From Bursaphelenchus xylophilus (taxonomy: Eukaryota > Nematoda > Chromadorea > Rhabditida > Aphelenchoididae), in NCBI GenBank assembly GCA_904066235.2, contig CAJFCV020000006.1:1178001-1242000 (forward strand): 64,000 nucleotides of DNA. The letters are read 5' to 3'. Each line of letters starts with the position of its first letter. The stretch's first letter is position 1. The position numbers and the translations under genes were made by a program. Under the pieces are notes generated by a model. It had not been told where the DNA came from. It saw nothing but the letters and a program-made list of their open reading frames with translations, and searched no databases. Below, piece by piece: positions 1 to 9,287 of this stretch.

Positions 1-1
1 C

Positions 2-425
2 TTGACCGAAAAGAATTTTGATTCCGACCTGAGGGAATTGATTGGTATGAAGTTTTTCGGTGCGAAATATCAAGGAAATCGGATTATGTATGTTCTGTTT
101 GGAATATATTTGAGATTTTTTTTATTTTTTTAGTAACGTTATATTACTTTAGGTAAAAGCTACCTTATTTTAGATAAAATTAAATCAAAAAAGGCCAAGT
201 TAAGACTAAGACTGAAATTTGCAGACAATTTTTCATCTTTTGATGACAAAATAATACTTATTTTTATAAATTTGCAACATTAATTTACCTTATTTTAGCA
301 TGATTTGCTGGAATCTGAACCCCCTCCCGTTGTTTGAGCCTCATATTAAGGACAAGTTCCTCTCAAAGTTTAGCAATTACATTGAAGAACGGGCCGACCC
401 CAATTTCAAGAATCTCAGAATGTAA
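2..425 (+). CDS. 3' end of an unrecognised protein-coding gene (partial)
   Basis: Two exons are visible: 2-87 and 299-425, with intron 88-298. The donor is GTATGT and the acceptor TTTTAG. The first exon ends with two bases of a codon that exon 2 completes (AT plus C), giving an open frame of about 70 residues ending in ATG TAA at 420-425. Readable segments include RELIGMKFFGAKYQ in exon 1 and LPLFEPHIKDKFLSKF in exon 2. The C-terminus is polar (ADPNFKNLRM). I do not recognise the family. The gene begins left of the window. The matched phase and amphipathic sequence make it likely to be real coding DNA. Confidence 0.6.
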
Positions 426-2546
426 AATGATGTAAAATACGGATTTTTTCGATATTTGAATGCCTTGTAAATAATTTTCATTTTTCACTATTTTTGGTGA
501 TTGAAATAGTGTTCGTTGTAGAAAACGGAACTCACTGGTTCTTCCACGGCGTTGTACTGCAAAATTTGATTGAATTTTGATTTTTTTTCGTTATATTGAC
601 CATGTCAGGTCCGGAGTTGGACTGAATTTTCGACGAGCGAAAAGTCAAAAGAGAAACGGGATTAAACAAAAAAAGTTGGGATTTTCGGTCATGTACAATA
701 TACCGGTTCGACGATTTTGGGCGCGAAATTTCACGGTTCATCGTCGAAATGGGTAATAGGTTAATTTGTTATATATTCTTGTGCATCTTTGTTCGTGAAT
801 TGTTTCGGGATTTTTCGATATTTAACGGGAAAATTAGGTGGTCTGACAGGAACTGGGACGATTGGGGAAACCGAAAAGTATTATTTTTCTTCGATGCAAG
901 TGTGGAATTAGGATAATCGAGGGTGCTGGTTATCAAGTGACATTCATTTTTTGATCCTTAATTTTTCTTTAAGTAGTACTGTAATGTAGTAATTTTTTGA
1001 ATTTTTTTCATAACGACTTGATTTAGGGGTTTTCGATGGTGCTGATTTTCGAAAATCTTATTCATTTTTTCTGATTTGAAAGCAGAAAACCCCCAAATCG
1101 AGTATGAAAAAAATTCAAAAAAAATTTACTTTACAGTACTACTTTTAAGTAGTTTAAAAAGAAAAATTAAGGATCAAAAAAAAAATGAATGTCATCTGAT
1201 AAATCAGTACCCTCGATTATCCTAATTTCGACACTTGCATCGAAGAAAAGTAATATTTTTCGGTTTCCCCAGTCGTCCCAGTTCCTCTCAGACCACCTAA
1301 TTTTCCCGTTAAATATCAAAAAATCCCGAAACAATGCGCAAACAAAGATGCGCAAGAATGTGTAGCAAATTAACCTATTACCCATTTCGTCGATGAACCG
1401 TGAAATTTCGCGCCCAAAATCGTCGAACCGGTATATTGTACATGACCGAAAATCCCAACCTTTTTTGTTTCATCCCGTTTCTCTTTTGACTTTTCGCTCG
1501 TCGAAAAATTCAGTCCATCGACCTCTCTAGACTTTCCCGTCAATGATCTCTCCTTTTTTCATCGACGAATTTTTTTTTCATCGACGAAATCCGTCGATGG
1601 AAAAATTGCGGAAAAAGTTTCGAGTCGATGGAGTTTCGAGCTTTCGCGAGCGTCTCGATGACGGATCGAGGCAGGGCGCGAAATTTACTTTCGAAATCAA
1701 AACTGATTAAGAACTGGATTTGCTCGCTAATCGGGGCTGATGAATGACCCGAGGCGTTGAAAAGAAACGAAAGACCAGACAGAACGGCAACGAAGATTCG
1801 GGAAAACGAACCGACACCTTGTTTCGGGAAGGGCTCAAAGTTGTGTTACATTACTTTAGCATAAAGAGTTATAAGCATTATAAAAATGCTGATGAAAAGA
1901 CCGTAAGGTGAAAAAAAGACTGCTATATGGCTTAAAAGGTCTTTTGCAAGGCTCCAAAAATTATTCTACAGCTCCTCAATGCGTATTTTACAATTTAAAC
2001 GGCTTGAAACAGAAAGCCAAAATTTGCCAAAAATGGCAGGAATTGAAAATTTTGAAAAGATTTTGGTAATTTTATAATAAATCAAGACTAATGAGTGATC
2101 GTTACAATAATTTTAACTTCAATTTTGACCGTAAAACAGAATTTTTAGGTGTTTACCATGGATAATATCATGGGCATAAAACCCGGAGAAATAAAGGCAA
2201 ACTGCTGTAAATACAGTAGTGTTACTGTAGAAATGTCCCTCGTCGTGTTTTAAAAGTTTTCTCGTATTCTGCACAGAATACTTTTTTTTATTTTTATGTT
2301 GGTAGAAGTTACTTTTATTTTATTTCTCGGATTTTCTAGGATTTTCGACTGTTTGCAACTCCTTGCAAGGCTCGCTGAACTCCGCCGTCATCTCCTCCCG
2401 CCTCTCATAACCATCAATCCTCACTCGCGTCGCCCCCCAAACGCCTGCGGGGCGGAAGAGGGCGGAGCGCGCAGCTTCCGTCGAACGACAATCTCTGGCG
2501 TTCATCGATGACCCGGACATGATCCAACGACACTTCCCCCGGCGTC
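426..2546. repeat. Intergenic region dominated by a long foldback (arms about 618-1015 and 1095-1517)
   Basis: The sequence from about 618 to 1015 is repeated in inverted orientation from about 1517 back to 1095, including recognisable blocks such as CGACGATTTTGGGCGCG and the complement of GGTTTCCCCAGTCGTCCC. The spacer of about 80 bp holds a second small dyad around GGGGTTTTCGAT. A related foldback occurs at about 22181-23463. The rest of the stretch (1520-2540) shows no gene that I can support. It includes a block of CATCGACGAA-type short repeats near 1540-1640 and the dispersed ATGGATAATATCA motif at 2158. Confidence 0.75.
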
Positions 2547-2553
2547 TATAAAA
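2547..2553 (+). promoter_or_regulatory. TATA box of the collagen gene
   Basis: TATAAAA lies 45 bases upstream of the collagen ATG at 2598 within TCTATAAAAGGCGCC. The spacing implies a very short 5' leader, as is common for highly expressed cuticle collagen genes. This is an inference from position and consensus. Confidence 0.75.
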
Positions 2554-2597
2554 GGCGCCCGAACTCGAGCTGCGGAAAGGTTTGTGGATCATCAGCC

Positions 2598-3686
2598 ATG
2601 AAGATCACAACGGCCACCTTCTTGGCCTCGTCCGTGTCGGGCATCTCGCTGATCGTGTCGCTCTTCTTCCTCGGCAGCATCTACTCCGACATCCAGTCCA
2701 CATGGGACTTCCTGGACCAGGAGATGAGCCAGTTCCGCGTCGCCACCGACGACATGTGGCGCGACATGATCAAGCTCGGCTCCAACCAACGCCGCTTCCG
2801 CCGTGACGCCGGCTACGACAGCGGGGCCCCCGAAAAGCCAGCCAGCGGCTACGAAGGCGGACCAAGCAAGCCATCCGGGCCCGGCAACGGCTACGAAGGC
2901 GGACCATCCGGACCCAGTGGACCTAGCGGCGCCGGACCAAAAGGCCCCGGAGGAGCCGCGCCAGGAACCCCAGGCGGCGCCGCCCCACCATCCGTCCCAC
3001 CAGGACTCTCCAGCGAAGGAGGACCAGGCGGATGCCAATGCCAAACCGAGAACAACAAGTGCCCCGCCGGACCACCCGGACCCAAGGGAGTCAACGGAAA
3101 GTCCGGACCCGCCGGCCTCCCCGGTCTCGACGGTATCCCCGGCAAGGACGCCGAAGACATCAGCCCCGAACGCCAGGACAGCGGCGCCTGCTTCCACTGC
3201 CCCGCCGGACCCCAAGGACCACCCGGCGCCATCGGCCGTCCCGGACCCCGCGGACACAACGGCGCCAAGGGACAGGCTGGTCTGCCCGGACGCGACGGAA
3301 ACCCCGGATCCCCCGGAGAACAAGGACCACCCGGCCCAGCCGGCAACGTCGGACCCGCCGGACTCCCCGGAGAGAAGGGACGCGACGCCGAACACCCAAT
3401 TGGACGCCCCGGCCCCCGTGGAGCGCGCGGACCCGCCGGCCCACAAGGACCCGAGGGAGACCGCGGCAAGGACGCCGGACCAGGCCCCGCCGGCCCACAA
3501 GGACCACCCGGCCCACCAGGAGCTCCTGGCGCCCCCGGACCCCTTGGAGCCGAGGGAGAGGAGGGACCCAGCGGACGCCCAGGAAAGGACGCCGAATACT
3601 GCCCATGCCCCACCCGCTCCGGCGAGGGAGCCTTCGGCCCCGGCGCCGCTGGCAACAACGCTGGACACGGCAACTACAGACAATAG
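2598..3686 (+). CDS. Cuticle collagen, single exon, 362 aa
   Basis: This is a structural protein of the nematode cuticle, secreted by the hypodermis. Residues 1-60 form the nematode cuticle-collagen N-terminal domain, with a membrane segment around 8-28 ([17 protein letters not shown]). An RRFRR site at 65-69 matches the subtilisin-type cleavage site that releases the mature chain. The remainder is interrupted Gly-X-Y repeats rich in GPP and GPA, broken by cysteine clusters (CQCQ then C, CFHC, and YCPCP) that would form interchain disulphides. The C-terminus is short and non-helical. The gene has no intron, carries a TATA box 45 bp upstream, and is followed by AATAAA at 3816-3821. Composition is much more GC-rich than its surroundings, which keeps several other frames open on both strands; these are shadows. 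The exact col/sqt/dpy orthologue cannot be assigned by eye. Confidence 0.96.
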   Translation: MKITTATFLASSVSGISLIVSLFFLGSIYSDIQSTWDFLDQEMSQFRVATDDMWRDMIKLGSNQRRFRRDAGYDSGAPEKPASGYEGGPSKPSGPGNGYEGGPSGPSGPSGAGPKGPGGAAPGTPGGAAPPSVPPGLSSEGGPGGCQCQTENNKCPAGPPGPKGVNGKSGPAGLPGLDGIPGKDAEDISPERQDSGACFHCPAGPQGPPGAIGRPGPRGHNGAKGQAGLPGRDGNPGSPGEQGPPGPAGNVGPAGLPGEKGRDAEHPIGRPGPRGARGPAGPQGPEGDRGKDAGPGPAGPQGPPGPPGAPGAPGPLGAEGEEGPSGRPGKDAEYCPCPTRSGEGAFGPGAAGNNAGHGNYRQ

Positions 3687-3815
3687 AGTGCTCAACCAGC
3701 CATTTTGTAAAAACGCCTCAGGCTGTTTCGAACTTTTCCCCGAAAATTTTGATTTTTTATCAATTTTTGGGATTTTGTATGTTTTATCAGCATCTCAATC
3801 GAAGAAGTTGGACTG

Positions 3816-3821
3816 AATAAA
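3816..3821 (+). terminator. Poly(A) signal of the collagen gene
   Basis: AATAAA lies 130 bp after the collagen stop codon, in GACTGAATAAAAGTTCG. Confidence 0.7.
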
Positions 3822-3839
3822 AGTTCGAAGTGTATACGA

Positions 3840-4546
3840 TAGTGTTTTATTCGATTTTTTCTATGTTTGACTTTACTATGTTGTACATGAAGATATCATC
3901 AAAGCAAGTTTGATAAGCCCGAAACAACATCCGTTTCAAAAAAGTTTGAGGGAGTAGAGGTTGAGAAAGAAAAATGAAGCAGGAATGCGGGAGTTATTGT
4001 CTGCTGAAACCTGAATTTTGAAGAATAGATAGGAGTTGCAAGTTATCAGTCATCAGATCTCTAAACGAAAAAACGGGCAGCATCCTTTGGAGTTCTGCGT
4101 GACGGAGGAAAAGTAGACTGAAAATGAGGCAAGCGCTCTGCCAATTGCATGTAAAGCAGGCTGGGTAGAGATTATTGAGAGGAAAAAACAAGTTTTAGCA
4201 GTTTCAAGACGTGTCCGTCATATGATAATATAAAAATGCGTTGATTTTGCCATAATTCGAGGAATTAAAGGTTGACACATTGAAGGTAGAGTATCTATTC
4301 AGCATACACATCACATTAAACAGTTTTACAGTATCTTTTTTACAGTTTTTACCTAATTTAATGTCTTCATGTAACAGGTGGTATAACATCGAAAATATGA
4401 ATATTATCCGCTCTTTTTGGCGTCGATTGATCTTATGAGCTGTCCCACATGACCTACCATTGGTAAAAATGCAAACCCCTAGCTCTGTCGCACTTTTCAT
4501 CGTATTTCTCACGCAAATGCAACACTTGACGCGAAGGTTGCAAACC
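3840..4546. other. Intergenic stretch without a supported gene
   Basis: The sequence is AT-rich. The open frames here are short and show no splice-site support or recognisable protein. Confidence 0.5.
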
Positions 4547-5107
4547 CAGGGGTGGTCGGCGGGCCGGGCCGGCCCGGCCCGGGCCGGCCCGGCCCGGGCC
4601 GGCCCGGCCCGGCCCAAACGGGCCGGCCGGCCTCAAAAATGGAAATTGACAAACGGGCCGGGCCCGTCACGGGCCGGGCCGGGCCGGGCCGCGGGCCTGG
4701 GGTTTTTCCGGCCCGGCCCGGCCCGTCTAAAATACAATGCCAAACCGTTGGCATTCATTGTTTTCGCGCCGGGAAAATTAATTGATGTTGTTATAGTTGC
4801 TGTTTCTCAAGTTCTAACACGTTTACAAGTCTATAGTTCCATTATAGAACCACAAAACTATCACATTGATCCTTTACTAGCTAGATCAACGCCTTTTTTG
4901 CCTCAGTTTAGATCCCGAGCCTGGGCGCAGTTCGCAGAACCCTCTATAGACGGGCCTGCACGGGCCGGGCCGGGCCGGGCCAGGCCCGTCACGGGCCGGG
5001 CCGGGCCGGGCCTGGAAAAAGACTAGACGGGCCGGGCCGGGCCGGTGATTAGACGGGCCGGGCCGCGGGCCGAAAATCGGAAAAATAGGGTCTGCTGACC
5101 ACCCCTG
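4547..5107. mobile_element. Non-autonomous hAT-like element, GGGCC-rich, 561 bp
   Basis: The terminal inverted repeats read CAGGGGTGGTC and GACCACCCCTG. The element is flanked by a perfect 8-bp direct duplication TGCAAACC (4539-4546 and 5108-5115), the hallmark of hAT transposition. Subterminal regions on both sides are dense tandem runs of GGGCC/GGCCC, with GGGCCGCGGGCC blocks. The AT-richer core of about 240 bp is nearly identical to that of the copy at 18142-18688. No transposase is recognisable, so it would depend on a trans-acting enzyme. Open frames across it arise from the repeats. Confidence 0.9.
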
Positions 5108-5314
5108 TGCAAACCGGGTCAAGTCTTGCGCTTTCGCCGAGAATTGATAATTCGCATTCCGCCGTTGGGTGACCTCATCCACTGGCACCCAAACAGCCTT
5201 CCGACACGTTCGACGGCCTCGATCCATCGACACGGTTCCGCCGGATCGCGCATTTCCGCCGGATTCAGCACAAAAACTGGGAATTCCTTTTTCTCACTGA
5301 TAAGCCCATCAATC

Positions 5315-5601
5315 ATGTTTCAGAAGCGGGTGAGCGCTCGTCTGTTGGTTGGTTTACCTTTCTTTTTTCTTTCTTTCCGTTTTAGGAACAATTTCCCGCC
5401 GAAAGGAGTGGCTTTTGTAGCCGGTTTGGCGAGATTGTCAAGTACAATATCCGAGAACTCGTTTTGTTTATAAAACCATGCCGTTTGTATAATCGGATTG
5501 TTTTTAATCGCATCACAACACCATTGTTGGCCTGTTTCCCCTGTTTTATGTTTATAAGCGCGGTCTTTGAGCTGTTTGGGGCGGTTTTCTGGAATAGGTA
5601 G
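5315..5601 (+). CDS. Candidate small two-exon ORF upstream of the ceramide synthase
   Basis: Exon 5315-5329 encodes MFQKR. After an intron with GTGAGC donor and a long pyrimidine tract ending TTTTAG, the frame continues from 5386 for 71 codons to TAG at 5599. The product has a hydrophobic C-terminal half (TTPLLACFPCFMFISAVFEL). I recognise no family. A donor-like GTAGGC at 5598 would join in frame (AAT AG plus G) to the acceptor before 6341 and so add this peptide to the front of the ceramide synthase. It could therefore be a separate short gene, an alternative 5' exon, or chance. Confidence 0.35.
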
Positions 5602-6340
5602 GCAAGGATAATATCGGTTGTTCTGGTTGTTAAGTGATGTTAGATACGGGAATTTAGGGCTTTTTAGGTCTTCAATATATTCAGAATTATATCGATATTG
5701 CTTTCAGCCTAATGAGTCTTTATGTTTTTGTGAATTTTGGCGATTTTGTTTTGAGGCTAGTAAAAAATCCTAAATTATTTAAACTCTCACCTGCTTTTGG
5801 ATTTTAGAGCGCCCAAATAGAAATAATATGAAGTTAATAGCACGTTCTCTCTTTTCCAATATCAATTTCTTCGCATTTCCACTATTTTCGTTAAGAAATA
5901 GGAGCTAAAAGTGCAGGCTCGCCTATTATAATATAATTCCTTTGTTCCAACCGTTTCCATTCCTGTCTGCCAAACTTTTGGTCTAAATTTGATAGCCTTT
6001 CCATTCTGATTCATAATGAATATTGCGATTGATAATTCCGCCGGCCCAGTTTAACGTTCTTCGGTCAGCCGACTGAATGGCCGATTTTTACACAATTTCT
6101 CCAATGTTCCGGCGCACCGGCCAGACCCGCATTGTTCTCGGAGCATTTTCTCACGTGAAATGCTGTGTTTCACCTGTTTACAGCGGTTATTTTTACGTGT
6201 GAATTGTTTTTCCACAGTTTTTTACCTTATTTTTGGCCTTTGGCCTGATTTTGGATGTTTTTTTCGTTTTCGCACCGTATTTTTTAAGTTTTTGTGTATG
6301 ACGCGCTAGAATAGGACGAATTAGAGTCTTGGTGGTTTGC
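5602..6340 (+). other. AT-rich gap before the ceramide synthase
   Basis: No supported coding sequence. The region may act as promoter, or as an intron if the upstream exon is used. GTTTGCAG at 6334-6341 is a plausible splice or trans-splice acceptor 11 bases before the ATG. Confidence 0.4.
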
Positions 6341-6352
6341 AGGTCGGGGGAG

Positions 6353-8209
6353 ATGTCGAGCTGGCTGTGGAGCGAGCGGTTTTGGCTGCCCGAACGCGTC
6401 AAGTGGGACGATTTCGCGCCGCGAGTGGTGGACGGCAAGTTGGTCACGTTCCCGCAGTTCTACGAGCTCGGCTACGGCGTTCTGGCCGGCGTGATACTGT
6501 TGTTTCTGAGGATTTTCGTCGAGAGTTTCGTCCAACTGCCGGTCGGCCGCGCCATCGGCTTGTACAAGCTGAAGGAGGGACAAAGCACGCTCTCAGCGAG
6601 CATAGCTCACTTCAACGGAGGATGTCTCTGTAAGTTTTTGGAAGATTATTGCATTTTTTTTTTGAGTTTAGGTCGGAAGTTTTGGAAATGCAACGGGATT
6701 TTGGAGGATATTACACTAGACTAAAGTAATGTCCGAAAATCGAAAATGATACGTCAGAAATGATGTTAATGATTTTTTTCATGATCTAGAAGACCTCTAG
6801 AAGAGATGCTGTATCAACTTTTCGTAAAAATAATTGTATTTTCGAATATATTTTTTGCTTCTAACTTCATGTTGTATATATTTAGAAAAATCTGGCCTAA
6901 AAATAATAGTTCCCCGAAAATTTCAGCCCAATCCCGCTTCAAAAAGGTCGCTGAGACAGTGTGGCGCTTGGTCTATTACAGCACGATATGGGTAGTCGGC
7001 ATCTATGTGCTCCATGACCAGCCACAATGGATGAATGTGGATGACAGCTGGAGGAATTACCCGTTCCATGCGATGGTGGACAAGGTCTGGTGGTACTACA
7101 CAATTCAATCCGGATTTTACTGGTCGCTACTTATCGGGTGAGACGGTTTTTTTGGGAAATTTTTTTGAAATTTTATAAATTTTTTTTTTTTTTTTTTTTT
7201 GGTTTTATGGATTATAAGTAATAATATGTAATTTCAGGTCATTTACGATCGATGTAAAGCGCTCCGACTTTTGGGAGATGGTCATCCATCACGTGGCGAC
7301 CATTTTGTTGTTATCCCTCAGCTGGACCACAAATTTTGTCCGCGTCGGAACATTGGTCCTCATTTGTCACGACACGGCGGATATATTGCTGTAGGTGGAT
7401 TTAAAGAATATTTACGTTTTATTTTTAGTGCTTTTGGGGCTGATATTTGAGGTTTTTTGGCCAAAAATGCCCTCAATGTGCCATGTGTAATATTTTGATG
7501 AAAAAGTTGGGCAAAAAGAAGAGTAGCAGAAGATCTGGAGGTTCGAATATAAGCCAGGTTTACTGAGTGATGCTGTGTGCTGAGATTTTTACTTTTAAGG
7601 CTTTAGATAAAATTTTTGTGACCAGTTTTTGTCATGGATAAGATTTTGATGAAAAGTTGAGGAAAATACGTGAAAATGGAAGTAAATCTAAGTTGATGGT
7701 CGTTAGCAAGTCAGATTGAGAAATTTTAGAGTCGAAAACTTGAGTTTGCAAAAATTTTGAGACCATTTTTTTAATTCCTATCAAGTGCAATATAATTGAT
7801 GTCAAAAAAATCCCAAAAAATCTAAAAAAAATGGTATAATATTGTCTTCAGTGACCTCGGGAAGCTGTTCCGCTACGCGAAATGGGAACGTGCCCTGACC
7901 GTGACGTTCTTGGCCCTGTTGGTCACATGGATTTTGACCCGCATCCTGCTGTTCCCCTTGATTATCATCCGCTCGATCGTCGTGTCGGCCCCCAAATCCA
8001 TCCAGGCCGACTACGAATGGCTGAACCTGCTGCAACGCCCGATTGTGCCGCGAATTTTCACCTCGTTGTTGTTGATTCTGTTGATTTTGCACTTTTTCTG
8101 GACCTTCCTCATGCTGAAGATTGCCTACAAGTCGACGCAAAAAGGCGGCGGAGTCGACGACATCCGCGAGGACTCGAGCTCCGAGGACGACAAAACCAAA
8201 CAGGAGTAG
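6353..8209 (+). CDS. Ceramide synthase (LAG1/HYL type, TLC domain), 332 aa
   Basis: This enzyme acylates a sphingoid base with fatty acyl-CoA in the ER membrane. Exons are 6353-6629, 6927-7137, 7238-7390 and 7852-8209, all frame-consistent with GT..AG junctions. The N-terminus has the family signature WSERFWLP. Exon 2 holds the QSRFKKVAE block found just before the TLC domain. The Lag1 motif is in exon 3: [11 protein letters not shown] with the paired His at 180-181, then CHDTADILL with His207-Asp208. Several membrane segments follow and the C-terminus is acidic ([13 protein letters not shown]). The length is close to that of C. elegans HYL-2, from memory. AATAAA occurs at 8397. The 3' UTR lies inside a long inverted repeat. 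A possible in-frame upstream extension is described at 5315-5601. Confidence 0.95.
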
Positions 8210-8329
8210 ATGGAGAGTGTCTTGTAATCGTTGGAGTGTAATTTTTTCCCCGAATTTCCACGCCGGATCACGGCGGATTTTGTTTTCTTGCGCTGTGCGA
8301 AAAAACGCGATTTTTTGCGGAAAATTTGG

Positions 8330-9010
8330 GTTAGAATACGAGATTCTGACTTTTAGCGAAATAATTTTTGGTCTGAAAAATTTTGGGATTTTTAGAAATA
8401 AATCTGGAGTTGAGCGGAAATTTACCAGTGGATTCATCTTACCCCACCCGGATTTGTTATGGAATTGAAAAATTTGAAGGAATTTTTTCGATTTTTTACC
8501 TTAACAAGATACGACAGTGGAGCACCTGATCCAGTGGCAAAAAACGTACCATTTTGCATCCGGGAAGCATCAAAAATGTGGCAAAATGCTTCCCTCTCCA
8601 AGTGAAAAAAAATTCGTTTGTAAGGGCCCTCACAAAAAGAGCGGGCCCAATCGAAGTTTTTTCACTTGGAGAGGGAAGCATTTTGCCACATTTTTGATAC
8701 TTCCCGGATATCAAAATGGTACTTTTTTTGCCACTGGATCAGATCTCCCATTTTAGTCCGTTTAAAGCCGCTGGAGTGATTTTGCAAACGCCAAAAATCA
8801 CTCCAGCGACTTTACGAACCGATTAGTACCTTGTTAAGATTAAAAAATCGAAAAAATTCCTTCAAATTTTTCAATTTCATAACAAATCCGGGTGGGGTAA
8901 GATGAATAAACTGGCAAATTTCCCCTCAACTCCAGCTTTATTTCAAAAAATCCCAACTTTTTTCGGACCAAAAATCATTCCCCAAAACCCCCCTTTCGCA
9001 CAGTGCGTAC
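8330..9010. repeat. Long inverted repeat over the ceramide synthase 3' UTR with a MITE-A near its centre
   Basis: The segment 8330-8510 (including CCCACCCGGATTTGTTATG and the poly(A) signal region) reappears inverted at about 8825-9010. Between the arms lie a MITE-A copy (8519-8750) and a small palindrome at 8772-8816 with arms CGCTGGAGTGATTTT. The arms diverge modestly (CCAGTGGATTCATC against GATGAATAAACTGG), so the duplication is not brand new. Confidence 0.85.
8519..8750. mobile_element. MITE-A copy 1 (palindromic, about 230 bp)
   Basis: MITE-A is a family defined within this window. Each copy is a hairpin with ends near GACCTGATCCAGTGGCAAAA, then CATCCGGGAAGTATCAAAAA, TGTGGCAAAATGC and CTCTCCAAGTGAAAAA, followed by the same blocks inverted. 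This copy has a loop carrying CTCACAAAAAGAGCGGGC. No coding capacity. Confidence 0.9.
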
Positions 9011-9287
9011 TTCCAGTTTTTATTTTTTCCCATTCTTGTTGATGTTTTTTTCAATTATTGGTCGCTAATTTCGAATTTGTCATTAATTGTGCACAGAATC
9101 TGTCAAAGAAAGTTTTGAGTGCCGTATAAATTGGTTATATCGAATTTTCTTTCCCCTCTCTCTTCCTTCCTATTGCCATTCCTGGGCGCGAGCCGCGGTG
9201 CCTTAGATTTCAGAGAATTATCACGAATTCTAAAATAAACAAAGAATAAAATAGTCTTTAATAGGGTCCGTATTTTAGAGCGACTGT

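Noticed and set aside
2592..3695. Long open frames antisense to and overlapping the collagen (up to 367 codons)
   Set aside because: They follow from the GC-rich Gly-Pro repeat composition, giving Ser/Gly/Trp- or Pro/Arg-rich low-complexity products.
4454..5233. Open frames rich in GRAGPARAGP
   Set aside because: Translations of the GGGCC arrays in the hAT-like element.
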